Assembly (NCBI RefSeq): GCF_003852715.1
Contig: NZ_RIAV01000008.1
Coordinates: 60,310-124,309, forward strand
DNA from: Ectobacillus antri
Lineage (GTDB): Bacteria > Bacillota > Bacilli > Bacillales > Bacillaceae_G
Length of the DNA: 64,000 bases
Reading direction: 5' to 3'
Made by a program: the position numbers and the translations under genes. The first letter of the stretch is position 1, and each line of letters starts with the position of its first letter. The notes under the pieces were generated by a model, which saw nothing but the letters and a program-made list of their open reading frames with translations, ran no database searches and had not been told where the DNA came from. Shown here in pieces: positions 16,751 through 25,350 of the stretch.

Positions 16751-17851
16751 ATGGAAAAAACAATTCCAAAGCATTTAATGTTTTCGAGTGGTCTTTTGGT
16801 TATCGTAATTCATACCTTGCAGATTGGTATTGGCGTTACGAGTTTTTCACGTTTCGTATTCCGGTATGCAAAACAAGACGCCTGGATATCTGTACTATTG
16901 GCAGGTTTAGTAGCGCATGTTGTTGTGTTTATCATTGTACAAACCCTAAAGCGATTTCAAGGGAAAGGTTTGTTTGAAATCCATATAGATTTATTTGGTA
17001 AATGGGTTGGGAATATACTTAATTTTGTTTATATTTTATATTTATTTGGTTATGGAGTAACATATATCACGAATTATTACTCTTTTGTGGGTGAATATTT
17101 AATGCAGGATATACCAATATGGTTTATTTCTACAATTATGATCATTCTGACTATTTACGCAGTCAAAGGTGGCATACGAGTTGTAATTGGTATTAGTCTC
17201 ACCACGTTTTTACTTACGTTTTGGCTTTTTTTTGTAGCTTTACAAACATTACAATATTTTGATTGGTTGCATTTTCTACCGATTTTTGAAGCGAGTCCGC
17301 ACAATCTGTTGCAGGGTATGTATGAAATGTCATTTTCCCTAACAGGATTTGAACTATTGTATTTTCTCTATCCGTATGCAGGAACAAAGAAAACAGTTCA
17401 TCGTTATGCGCAGTTCGCTATTTTTTTAACAAATGTGGTTTATTTGTACACTATTACAATTACTATTGGCTTTTATTCAGATGAAAGTTTGCTAAGAACA
17501 ATTTGGCCAACATTAAATCTTTTTAAGTCTGTTAACTTTCCCTTTTTAGAGCAATTTGAAGTAGTTCTTATTTGTATGATGATGCTAGTGCTATTACCCA
17601 ATATGAGTACTTTGGTATGGGTAGTAACAAAAGGGCTTAAAGAAATTTTTACAATAAAACAAACAACAGCTTTATATATAGTTGGTATCGTTATGTTTTT
17701 CATCACGCTTTTCTTTAAATCTCGAGCTCAAATTGGCGACTATACAGAGTTTTTTAATACAGTAACCTTCATTGCTTCGTTTATATATCCGGTTGTATTG
17801 TTCGTTGCAACATTGCTTATACAAGCCATTAGAAGGAGGAGGGCAATTTGA
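16751..17851 (+). CDS. gerKB: Spore germination receptor B subunit (GerKB-like)
   Basis: The 366-residue protein has about ten membrane segments and belongs to the APC-like GerAB family, the nutrient-sensing channel subunit. The N-terminal LLVIVIHTLQIGIGVTSF and the central TGFELLYFLYPYAG are characteristic. It starts nine bases after the gerKA stop and overlaps the C gene by four bases (TTGA). Confidence 0.92.
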   Translation: MEKTIPKHLMFSSGLLVIVIHTLQIGIGVTSFSRFVFRYAKQDAWISVLLAGLVAHVVVFIIVQTLKRFQGKGLFEIHIDLFGKWVGNILNFVYILYLFGYGVTYITNYYSFVGEYLMQDIPIWFISTIMIILTIYAVKGGIRVVIGISLTTFLLTFWLFFVALQTLQYFDWLHFLPIFEASPHNLLQGMYEMSFSLTGFELLYFLYPYAGTKKTVHRYAQFAIFLTNVVYLYTITITIGFYSDESLLRTIWPTLNLFKSVNFPFLEQFEVVLICMMMLVLLPNMSTLVWVVTKGLKEIFTIKQTTALYIVGIVMFFITLFFKSRAQIGDYTEFFNTVTFIASFIYPVVLFVATLLIQAIRRRRAI

Positions 17852-18987
17852 AAAGATTGATTATTGTTTTAGTTTGCTGCACAATCATCCTTTCCGGTTG
17901 TATTATCAAAAAACGAGCGTTAGAAACATTGGGGCTGGCTACTGCAATTGGCCTTGATAGGGAAGAGAATGACAAAGTGCGTGGAACAATTGTTTTACAT
18001 CATTTTGGTTCTAAACCAGAAGATGTAGCGCAGCAGTTAACAAGTATAGCTGACACGAGCAAAGGATTATTTAAATATATGAATTTAGAAACTAGTGATC
18101 GACTTGTGACTGGGCAGCTTCGTGTGGCTATATATGGAAAGGAATATGCAGAAAAGAGGGAGATTGTACGGCAAGTAGAAACTTTAAAACGTGATGCAGC
18201 CACACAAACTAACATGTACCTGGCAATCAGCAAAACAACAGCTAAAGATATTTTATATCAGCCACAAGAGCAAGAGCATTCTAAAAATATGGGTACGTAT
18301 TTATACAAAATGATTCAACAAAACATTGAAGACGACAGTGTTATTTCTTGCACGGTCCAAGAATTCTTGCGGGATTATTATCAAGTGGGGAGAGATCCAG
18401 TTTTGCCACTTTTAGAAAAAAGAAAGGATTTTGTGTTAATTGACGGTTCGGCATTGATGTACCGTGGGAGATTAGCGGGTCATATTACTGCTGCAGAAAC
18501 ATTTTATATAAAAGCGTTACGAGAAGGATACAAAGGATTTGGCTCTATTGATGTGAAATTGCCGACTGAGCCATTTAAAAAATTTTACGGTGAGAAAGGA
18601 GACGAATTTCCTTTACTTGTTAACTTGCAACAGGTAAAAGTAAAGCCGAAATTGAAATTAGTACAACAAAACGATCCAATTTTCGATGTGGATGTCAAAA
18701 TGACTGCCAATATAGCTGCTTTAAGTCAGCCTATTGACCTTGGTAAGCCCGGTGTATATAAAGTATTTGAAAAAGAGCTTGGCAAAAAAATGGAGCAGCA
18801 TTTTTTAAAGGAAATTGAAAAGATGCAAAACATGAAAGTAGATCCAATAGGGTTTGGAGCCGTTTATGACGCTTCCGTACGGCACTTGACTTTACGTGAG
18901 AAGCAATGGTATAGCGATTTATATCCAAAAACAAAATTTAATATTAAACTCAAGCTAACAATCGCAAGATCAGGTGTTCTTAACTAA
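17848..18987 (+). CDS. gerKC: Spore germination receptor C subunit lipoprotein (GerKC-like)
   Basis: The 379-residue protein has a lipoprotein signal with lipobox LSGC and Cys18 as the acylated residue. After it come the GerAC-family features: TLGLATAIGLDREENDKVRGT, QEFLRDYYQVGRDPVLPLL and late VDPIGFGAVYDASVR. It is anchored to the outer face of the inner spore membrane. The start is TTG at 17848 inside TTGA; AGAAGGAGGAGGG stands just upstream. Confidence 0.92.
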   Translation: MKRLIIVLVCCTIILSGCIIKKRALETLGLATAIGLDREENDKVRGTIVLHHFGSKPEDVAQQLTSIADTSKGLFKYMNLETSDRLVTGQLRVAIYGKEYAEKREIVRQVETLKRDAATQTNMYLAISKTTAKDILYQPQEQEHSKNMGTYLYKMIQQNIEDDSVISCTVQEFLRDYYQVGRDPVLPLLEKRKDFVLIDGSALMYRGRLAGHITAAETFYIKALREGYKGFGSIDVKLPTEPFKKFYGEKGDEFPLLVNLQQVKVKPKLKLVQQNDPIFDVDVKMTANIAALSQPIDLGKPGVYKVFEKELGKKMEQHFLKEIEKMQNMKVDPIGFGAVYDASVRHLTLREKQWYSDLYPKTKFNIKLKLTIARSGVLN

Positions 18988-19060
18988 TAAGATAATAAAT
19001 AATGAGTGTAAGAAAAGCGGCTGTGCTGTACATAAAACGTTTTTGTAGATATGACATAAA

Positions 19061-19103
19061 ATCCCTCCTGAAGCTTTTTCTATATAGAATGTTCAGGAGG
19101 AGT
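19061..19103. terminator. Hairpin downstream of the germination operon
   Basis: CTCCTGAA pairs with TTCAGGAG across a 19-base AT-rich loop. There is no long T run, so termination is uncertain. The stretch 18988-19233 otherwise has no gene; a strong site AGGAGG at 19192-19197 leads to GTG 19204 with a stop after six codons, likely debris. Confidence 0.4.
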
Positions 19104-19233
19104 GTATTGTTATACGTGTGGAACAAATTTTGTGTAATCTTAATCTCGTCATAGCACGTGTTTGACCCTGTAACAAGGCGTGTAAGCATTTAGGAGGTAA
19201 CTAGTGGCTTTCACAAGGCAGTAGTCAATTGTT

Positions 19234-19479
19234 CTAAGCTTCTTGTGACGTTTTGTCAGCAAGCGCAAATGCACCGATAGGGATAAAATGGGTTGCATCA
19301 AGATCTTTGTAGGCACATACTAACGTTTTAGAAGTCATATAAATATACTTCATAAACTCTGGTTCATAAGCACCAAGGTTCATTAAAACAATAGCAATTT
19401 GAAACTGCTCACGTCTATCACGAAAACTCCGAAAATATGCAGTATCCTCACCAAAATAAAACGGTTTCGGACTCGTTTT
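19234..19479 (-). pseudogene. Orphan C-terminal gene fragment
   Basis: The minus strand is open from a stop at 19480-19482 to TAG at 19234 and encodes about 81 protein-like residues (KPFYFGEDTAYFRSFRDRR, then EQFQIAIVLMNLGAYEPEFM, then a tail ending ADKTSQEA). No start codon or binding site lies at its 5' end. It looks like the 3' part of a gene whose front was deleted. I do not recognise the family. Confidence 0.45.
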
Positions 19480-19683
19480 TCATTACCCAGCCCCAGTGTG
19501 AGTGATTTAAATCAAAAGGTGTACAGCGTATCTAATGCTGTGCGGATAAGAAGTGAAACCTTATTGCTTTTCAGTTTATTGCATACGAGTAATACGAGAC
19601 AAATAGCAAAATCCTTTAAATTACTATTCAAAAAGTATAAAATTACAATTAGCTTGTATTTACAAACGTATCGAGGTGTAGAA

Positions 19684-20142
19684 ATGAATAAAGAGGAAGT
19701 TATTACGCATATGGCACAATATATCAAGTTGGTACGACTTGAAAGTGGTTATACACAAGAAAAAATGGCTGAAATTTTAGGGATTTCTAAGAAAACCCTT
19801 GTACAAATTGAAAAAGGCCGTATATCACCGGCGTGGTATACGGTTGTAACTATTTGTGCATTATTTCGCGACAGCGAGATTTTACGCATTCAATTTGGTG
19901 ATGATGCACTTGATACCTTAACAAATCTTGCACGGCAACATGTAGAGTATAGAAAAGAACGAACAATGGGCGGTAAAGTGTGGTGGAAAGAGATTCAAAG
20001 AATGAGTTCGTTTCGATTGCAACAAAACATAATCAGTCAACATTATCGTATTTTAGATGATGATGATTATCGATGGTATAGTACATTTGATAAGGCAGAA
20101 GCGATAAAGGAATTGACAAAATTGTGTCAAGGAAGTGAATAG
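19684..20142 (+). CDS. HTH-type (Cro/CI, XRE) transcriptional regulator
   Basis: From ATG 19684 (GAGGTG upstream) the protein has 152 residues. An HTH_3 domain occupies about residues 10-65, with KLVRLESGYTQEKMAEILGIS and KKTLVQIEKGRISP, followed by a C-terminal half without a known motif. A longer open frame to 19399 runs through pseudogene DNA and is not used. It stands alone, followed by the SCO1 gene. The target is unknown. Confidence 0.8.
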   Translation: MNKEEVITHMAQYIKLVRLESGYTQEKMAEILGISKKTLVQIEKGRISPAWYTVVTICALFRDSEILRIQFGDDALDTLTNLARQHVEYRKERTMGGKVWWKEIQRMSSFRLQQNIISQHYRILDDDDYRWYSTFDKAEAIKELTKLCQGSE

Positions 20143-20203
20143 GTTGGGAATGCTAGATGTTTTTGATACACTGTAAGAGAAGTTGCAAAAAAGGAGAATC
20201 AAC

Positions 20204-20776
20204 ATGATGCGTACAAGGATATTAGGGGTGCTTGCTATTCTGCTTGTCATAACAGGATGTACAGGTGCGAAAATTCGTGATCCATTAAATTGGAAAACAG
20301 AATCGTTTCAATACATAAATCAAGAGGGAAAACCATTTGGCTCTAAAGATTTAAAAGGCAAGGTTTGGATTGCCAGCTTTATCTTTACCAGCTGCACCAC
20401 TGTTTGTCCGCCAATGACAGCAAATGTGGCCCGTTTGCAAAAAATGACTGCTGAAAAAAACTTAGATGTTGAGTTTGTTTCGTTCAGTGTAGATCCTACG
20501 GTTGATACACCCGAGGCGATGCGATCATTTGGTGATAAATTTGCGGCTGATTATAGCAATTGGAACTTTTTGACCGGCTACACACAACAAGAAATCGAGT
20601 CTTTTGCAAAGAAAAATTTTCAATCATTTATTAAAAAACCAGAAGGGGAAGATCAAGTTATTCATCAGACCTCCTTTTTTCTTGTCAGCGATGGAGTTGT
20701 CATGAAAAAGTACAGTGCTGTGGAAAACACACCGTATGAAGAAATATTGCGTGATATAGAGCGCTTGACGCAGTAA
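20204..20776 (+). CDS. ypmQ: SCO1/SenC family copper chaperone lipoprotein (YpmQ-like)
   Basis: SCO proteins deliver copper to cytochrome c oxidase subunit II outside the membrane. From ATG 20204 (AAGGAG seven bases upstream) the protein has 190 residues and a lipobox ITGC with Cys19. The thioredoxin-like fold has the copper motif TSCTTVCPP near residue 63 and the distal copper His in VIHQTSFF near 153. B. subtilis ypmQ lies in the same neighbourhood as ypmT and dfrA. Confidence 0.93.
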   Translation: MMRTRILGVLAILLVITGCTGAKIRDPLNWKTESFQYINQEGKPFGSKDLKGKVWIASFIFTSCTTVCPPMTANVARLQKMTAEKNLDVEFVSFSVDPTVDTPEAMRSFGDKFAADYSNWNFLTGYTQQEIESFAKKNFQSFIKKPEGEDQVIHQTSFFLVSDGVVMKKYSAVENTPYEEILRDIERLTQ

Positions 20777-20801
20777 GGGATGCCATACATGGCATCCCTT
20801 A
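20774..20801. terminator. Bidirectional terminator between ypmQ and hsp20
   Basis: AAGGGATGCC-ATACAT-GGCATCCCTT, placed between two convergent genes. Confidence 0.8.
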
Positions 20802-20809
20802 CTATACTA

Positions 20810-21268
20810 TTATTCAATTGTCAAGATATCAGATTGTACAACGACTTTCGGTGCACGCACTTCCAAAACACCATTATAGTAGGATGCTTTTGCAGCTTTC
20901 TTTTGGATAGGGTAAGGTAATTTAATAATGCGGGTCGCTTCTGTAATAGAGCGTTCTCTTCGATAATAGTTGTTACCGTCTACTTCTTCTGCAATATCGT
21001 CTTGCACGGAGATCTGTAAATACTCTCCTTGAATCTCAAGTTTGATTTGATTTTTAGCAATACCCGGAAGCTCAGCTTTTATAACAAGATCATTTCCTGA
21101 TTCATATAAGTCCACTGGAAATGTAAGCAGGCGATTGCCTTTTTGGAAAAAGTGATTCATTTCAGCGATAAGACCGCGCAATGGGGTTTGCTCAAAAAAC
21201 TCATCAATTTGCTTTAAGTAATTTTTAATTTGTGAACGAGACGGGTGATTTTTATTTTCTTCGCTCAT
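20810..21268 (-). CDS. Hsp20/alpha-crystallin small heat shock protein
   Basis: The 152 residues hold an alpha-crystallin domain at about 50-140. FPVDLYESGNDLVIKAELPGI comes early in it, then YYRRERS near the middle and YYNGVLEVRAPK near the end, the usual GVL motif. Small heat shock proteins hold unfolded proteins without ATP. In spore formers similar genes (cotM, yocM, yhaM-linked) can be stress or sporulation controlled; no CIRCE or CtsR repeat is evident upstream. GGAGGTATTACG precedes the start. Confidence 0.88.
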   Translation of the reverse strand: MSEENKNHPSRSQIKNYLKQIDEFFEQTPLRGLIAEMNHFFQKGNRLLTFPVDLYESGNDLVIKAELPGIAKNQIKLEIQGEYLQISVQDDIAEEVDGNNYYRRERSITEATRIIKLPYPIQKKAAKASYYNGVLEVRAPKVVVQSDILTIE

Positions 21269-21361
21269 CGTAATACCTCCCTCAAGTGAATCTGCAATAT
21301 CATATGATGAAGAGGCCTAAACGTGATACATTTTTTAAACAACATTTTTGGTTTTTCTCGC

Positions 21362-21389
21362 TTGATTGTCATTCTTATGCTAGTATAAA
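21362..21389 (+). promoter_or_regulatory. Promoter of asparagine synthetase gene
   Basis: TTGATT at 21362-21367 and TATAAA at 21384-21389 are 16 bases apart, about 40 bases before the ATG. Confidence 0.5.
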
Positions 21390-21430
21390 TAAGGTTGATA
21401 TGGATTTTATTATAGAAAGAAGGTAAGGCT

Positions 21431-23332
21431 ATGTGTGGCTTTGTAGGTTGCTTATACGAGAAGCCTAGAGAACTTTCAACTGAAGAAATGCAGCAGTTTG
21501 AAACGATGAATTCAATTATTTTTCACCGCGGACCGGATGATGAGGGATACTTTAGGGACGAGCATGTTCAATTCGGATTCCGTCGCTTAAGTATCATTGA
21601 TATTGAAGCGGGACATCAACCGTTAACATATGAAAATGAACGCTATGTGATTATTTTTAATGGTGAAATTTACAACTACGTGGAGTTGCGGGAAATGCTG
21701 CTAGAAAAAGGAGCAACGTTCGCGACGCATTCCGATACGGAAGTAATTATTGCGTTATACGCGCACATGAAAGAAAAATGTGTAGACTATTTGCGCGGCA
21801 TGTTTGCGTTTATGATTTGGGATCGCGAAGAAAAGCGTTTATTTGGTGCTCGTGATCATTTTGGTATTAAGCCGTTATTTGTTGCGGAAGAAAGCGATGC
21901 AATCTATTTTGCTTCTGAAAAGAAAAGCATTGTTCACGCCTTACAGGATAAGGGTGTAAATGTTGCGTCCTTGCAGCATTACTTTACGTATCAATACGCA
22001 CCGGAGCCTGCTTCCTTGACAACAGATATTAATAAGATTGAACCAGGTCATTACTTTGTGAAGGAGCCTGGCAAACCATTAACAACTCATCGTTACTGGA
22101 AACCGTATTTCAAGCCATCTGGTGAGACAAAAGAGCAACATATCGCAAATATTCGTGACGTATTGTATGATTCTGTTAAAATGCATATGCGCAGCGATGT
22201 ACCGGTTGGTTCTTTCTTATCAGGCGGTATTGATTCGTCCATTGTGGTATCTATTGCAAAAGAATTTAATCCAAACTTACTTACGTTCTCTGTCGGTTTT
22301 GAGCGCGAGGGTTTTAGTGAGGTAGATGTTGCAAAAGAAACAGCAGAGAAATTAAACGTTAAAAATCATAGTGTCCTTGTTACGCCAGAAGAATTTATGA
22401 ACGAGTTCCCTAAAATTATGTGGCACATGGACGATCCACTTGCAGATCCAGCTGCAGTGCCATTGTACTTTGTCGCGAAAGAAGCGCGTAAGCATGTGAC
22501 GGTTGTATTATCTGGTGAAGGTTCTGACGAATTATTTGGCGGATATAATATTTATCGTGAGCCAAATTCATTAAAGATGTTTCAATACATTCCAGAACCT
22601 GGTAAACGTGTGCTAAAGGCACTAAGTGGCGCTTTACAGGAAGGATTTAAAGGAAAGAGCTTTTTAGAGCGCGGATGTACACCAATCGAAGAACGCTATT
22701 ATGGAAATGCGAAAATCTTCCGAGAAGAAGAAAAGCAACAGTTAATGCGTTCTTACAATAACGCAATTCGATATACTGATATTACTAAACCACTTTACAA
22801 TGAAATCGAAATGTATGACGATGTAAGCAAAATGCAATATATTGATATGTTTACTTGGCTTCGCGGTGATATTTTAGTAAAAGCAGATAAAATGACGATG
22901 GCACATTCACTAGAATTGCGTGTCCCGTTCTTAGACAAAGAAGTGTTTGATGTAGCATCTAAATTGCCAACAGAGCTGAAAATTGCAAACGGTACAACAA
23001 AAGCGATATTGCGTGAAGCAGTGGAAGGAATTGTACCAGATCATGTATTGAATCGCAAAAAGCTCGGTTTCCCTGTACCAATTCGTCATTGGTTAAAAAA
23101 TGAAATGCGAGATTGGGCAACGACAATTATTAAAGAGAGTGCTACAGATCATTTAATTGATAAGCAGTACGTTTTAAATCTATTGGATGCACATTGTGCT
23201 GGAACAGCTGATTACAGTCGTAAAATCTGGACGGTTTTATCATTCATGGTGTGGCATCAGATTTATGTTGAACACAAGTATGACACAAGCAGTTTTCAAG
23301 AAGCAACAAAACACGCGTATATGAACGTATAA
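21431..23332 (+). CDS. asnB: Glutamine-hydrolysing asparagine synthetase
   Basis: The enzyme makes asparagine from aspartate, ATP and glutamine. The 633-residue protein starts MCGFVG, so Cys2 is the glutaminase nucleophile after Met removal. RGPDDEGYF and FNGEIYNY complete the N-terminal domain. The synthetase domain has the PP-loop SGGIDSS near residues 263-269 and GEGSDELFGGY near 364. B. subtilis has three such enzymes (AsnB, AsnH, AsnO); AsnO acts in sporulation, and which one this is cannot be settled by eye. Monocistronic with its own terminator. Confidence 0.94.
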   Translation: MCGFVGCLYEKPRELSTEEMQQFETMNSIIFHRGPDDEGYFRDEHVQFGFRRLSIIDIEAGHQPLTYENERYVIIFNGEIYNYVELREMLLEKGATFATHSDTEVIIALYAHMKEKCVDYLRGMFAFMIWDREEKRLFGARDHFGIKPLFVAEESDAIYFASEKKSIVHALQDKGVNVASLQHYFTYQYAPEPASLTTDINKIEPGHYFVKEPGKPLTTHRYWKPYFKPSGETKEQHIANIRDVLYDSVKMHMRSDVPVGSFLSGGIDSSIVVSIAKEFNPNLLTFSVGFEREGFSEVDVAKETAEKLNVKNHSVLVTPEEFMNEFPKIMWHMDDPLADPAAVPLYFVAKEARKHVTVVLSGEGSDELFGGYNIYREPNSLKMFQYIPEPGKRVLKALSGALQEGFKGKSFLERGCTPIEERYYGNAKIFREEEKQQLMRSYNNAIRYTDITKPLYNEIEMYDDVSKMQYIDMFTWLRGDILVKADKMTMAHSLELRVPFLDKEVFDVASKLPTELKIANGTTKAILREAVEGIVPDHVLNRKKLGFPVPIRHWLKNEMRDWATTIIKESATDHLIDKQYVLNLLDAHCAGTADYSRKIWTVLSFMVWHQIYVEHKYDTSSFQEATKHAYMNV

Positions 23333-23336
23333 AGGG

Positions 23337-23383
23337 GAGTGTGTCCAAGAACGATTTTTTTCATTCTTGGGCACACTTTTTAT
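23337..23383 (+). terminator. asnB terminator
   Basis: AGTGTGTCCAAGAA pairs with TTCTTGGGCACACTTTTT. Confidence 0.85.
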
Positions 23384-23554
23384 TTATACATATTTGTAAA
23401 TTTCATGTACTGTAATAAAATTTTAAATTAAAAAAATTTTTTTATAAAACTATATATAACTGCTTATAGAAACTAGTCCATAATTCAATCATAAATGCTT
23501 GTTCTTTGTGATACATTTATATTAACATGATAAGAAAACACCTATGGAGGACAT

Positions 23555-24514
23555 ATGTTTACTTTTGAACCAGTAACAGAAGAGTATTTTGAGGTTGTAA
23601 AAGAGATTGTAAATTCAAACGATGTATATAATACGTTAGAGAATGGGTGCGGGTTTCGCACAAATGATGAAATTCAGGAAGAATTTTTCCATAATGACAA
23701 TAATCGTGTGACCTATTTTATCAAAGCTGACGAAACATATGTTGGTTTGGTTGAATATATGAAGCGAAATGAAAAAGATGGCTGTACATGGTTGGGGCTA
23801 TTGATGATTCATCGTGATTATCAAGGCTACGGCTATGGAACCAATGCGTATTATATGCTAGAGGACATGTGGAAACAGCAAGGAGTATCGTCTGTACGTT
23901 TAGCGGTAATAAGAGAGCATGAGCAGGCAAAACGCTTTTGGGAACGTCTTGGTTTTTCTTTTTATGCACAAAAGCAGTCTACAAGAGGGATTACCGTTGA
24001 TTGCTTAGAAAAGAGTTTTTCTGCTCCTGTTGTTCTTCGAAGAGGAGAAGAGAGAGATATACAAGAAATTACCAATATATATAATGATGCAGTTCTGCAT
24101 ACAACTGCTACCTTTGATTTAGGAGTAAAATCGATAGAAGAACGTATGATTTGGTTTTCAAAATATAATGATAGATATCCCTTGCTTGTCGCGGAAAGGC
24201 TAGGGAATGTAATTGGCTACGCATGTTTATCTCCATTTCGTGAGAAAGAGGCGTATAAGCAAACAGTTGAAATATCTGTCTATGTTCATAAAGAAGCACG
24301 AGGAATGGGGGTTGCTAAGCAGCTTGTTGCACGTATCATTGATATGGCAAAAGAAGCTGGATATCATGTCATTATGGCGGGAATTACAAAGGGAAATGAT
24401 GCAAGTGTGCGTCTTCATGAACAATTTGGTTTTACACATGTTGGGACATTTCGTGAAGTAGGATATAAATTTGGAAAATGGCAAGATGTTATGTTTTACG
24501 AGTTACTCTTATAA
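23555..24514 (+). CDS. Double GNAT acetyltransferase with phosphinothricin-acetyltransferase-like C-terminus
   Basis: The 319-residue protein is a fusion of two GNAT domains. The first (about 1-150) has the acetyl-CoA loop MIHRDYQGYGYGTNA and the end FWERLGF. The second (about 158-319) resembles Pat/Bar enzymes, with VVLRRGEERDIQEITNIYNDAV first, then SVYVHKEARGMGVAKQL and late LHEQFGFTHVGTFREVGYKFG. Pat-type enzymes acetylate phosphinothricin or, in many soil bacteria, methionine sulfoximine. The natural substrates are unknown. A single ATG at 23555 with GGAGG upstream serves both domains, with no stop or frameshift at the join. Confidence 0.85.
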   Translation: MFTFEPVTEEYFEVVKEIVNSNDVYNTLENGCGFRTNDEIQEEFFHNDNNRVTYFIKADETYVGLVEYMKRNEKDGCTWLGLLMIHRDYQGYGYGTNAYYMLEDMWKQQGVSSVRLAVIREHEQAKRFWERLGFSFYAQKQSTRGITVDCLEKSFSAPVVLRRGEERDIQEITNIYNDAVLHTTATFDLGVKSIEERMIWFSKYNDRYPLLVAERLGNVIGYACLSPFREKEAYKQTVEISVYVHKEARGMGVAKQLVARIIDMAKEAGYHVIMAGITKGNDASVRLHEQFGFTHVGTFREVGYKFGKWQDVMFYELLL

Positions 24515-24525
24515 GAAAGGGGTAG

Positions 24526-24840
24526 GTGACAGTTTTAAGTATCATGTGCGGCGTCATTTGTTTATTGATGGCTGAGTGGATTCATATACGTTTGGCACGC
24601 GTATTGCGTCAGGTAGGTGCTCCCTTTGAATGGCAGCATTTACCTTTATTTGGGATTATGTTACTGTCGTTGTATGCTATACTGCGTCTCATGGTACTAT
24701 CACCTTCTGTATCACTTTGCTTAAAATTCGGTATTATTTACAGCGCTACCGGTGCTCTTTTTTTGTTGTTTTTATTTTTTATTAAGGTTTTACATTATCA
24801 AACCTACATATTTCTGGTAAACTGGCTAAGATGTGACTAA
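24526..24840 (+). CDS. Small membrane protein, function unknown
   Basis: The GTG start at 24526 follows AAAGGGG, eleven bases after the GNAT gene, suggesting cotranscription. The 104 residues form three hydrophobic segments (about 2-20, 40-62 and 68-90). I do not recognise the family. Confidence 0.6.
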   Translation: MTVLSIMCGVICLLMAEWIHIRLARVLRQVGAPFEWQHLPLFGIMLLSLYAILRLMVLSPSVSLCLKFGIIYSATGALFLLFLFFIKVLHYQTYIFLVNWLRCD

Positions 24841-24856
24841 TGTCAGGACACGCAAC

Positions 24857-24881
24857 AGCCCCCATTTTTATAGTGGGGGCT
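24857..24881. terminator. Hairpin between convergent genes
   Basis: AGCCCCCA pairs with TGGGGGCT, with a weak T run on either side. Confidence 0.55.
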
Positions 24882-25344
24882 AAGTATGTTCGCGCTGCTG
24901 TATATATATACAGGTTCGTAAAATTAGATAGCCGATAAATAAACCAATAAAAAATGATAAAATAGGCAACCAAATCGGACCTAATAATACTCCGAACAGC
25001 TTTAAACGTGCAGAATACATGAGTCCTATAGTTGTACTATAGGCTGATGTGGCAAGCGGAATAGCCGAAAAAGCACATTTTCCTCCACCGGCGTCTCGAA
25101 AGGCATCCCAAATGGCAAACGAATATACACAGGGATAAAACATTAACCATTGATAGTTGGTTTGCTGGATTGCTTTTTCAATTTCACCATTAAAGCTTAA
25201 TAAAATAATTTCATTAAAGTTAGCCTGTACATTGATGAGAAATTCTAAAAAAATAAATAAAATACCTTTAAGATACTTACCATTTAATAATTGTCCAAAA
25301 CCGGGAAGAGCAACACTCCATAACACTGCCTGTAGTTTTCCCAC
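24880..25344 (-). CDS. Polytopic membrane protein with TM2-like N-terminus
   Basis: The 154 residues begin VALPGFGQLLNGKYLKGILF, the PGxGQxxxGxxxxG pattern seen in TM2-like and related small membrane proteins. Four hydrophobic segments follow. It lies directly downstream of the DUF3231 gene on the same strand (six bases apart), so the two are probably cotranscribed. Function unknown. Confidence 0.7.
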   Translation of the reverse strand: MGKLQAVLWSVALPGFGQLLNGKYLKGILFIFLEFLINVQANFNEIILLSFNGEIEKAIQQTNYQWLMFYPCVYSFAIWDAFRDAGGGKCAFSAIPLATSAYSTTIGLMYSARLKLFGVLLGPIWLPILSFFIGLFIGYLILRTCIYIQQREHT

Positions 25345-25350
25345 ATGCCT

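Noticed and set aside
18980..19189. 69-residue minus-strand frame after gerKC
   Set aside because: It spans a hairpin, has no binding site and no protein-like pattern.
19399..19683. Longer N-terminus for the HTH regulator
   Set aside because: The added residues come from DNA that encodes the orphan fragment on the other strand, and a normal binding site stands before ATG 19684.
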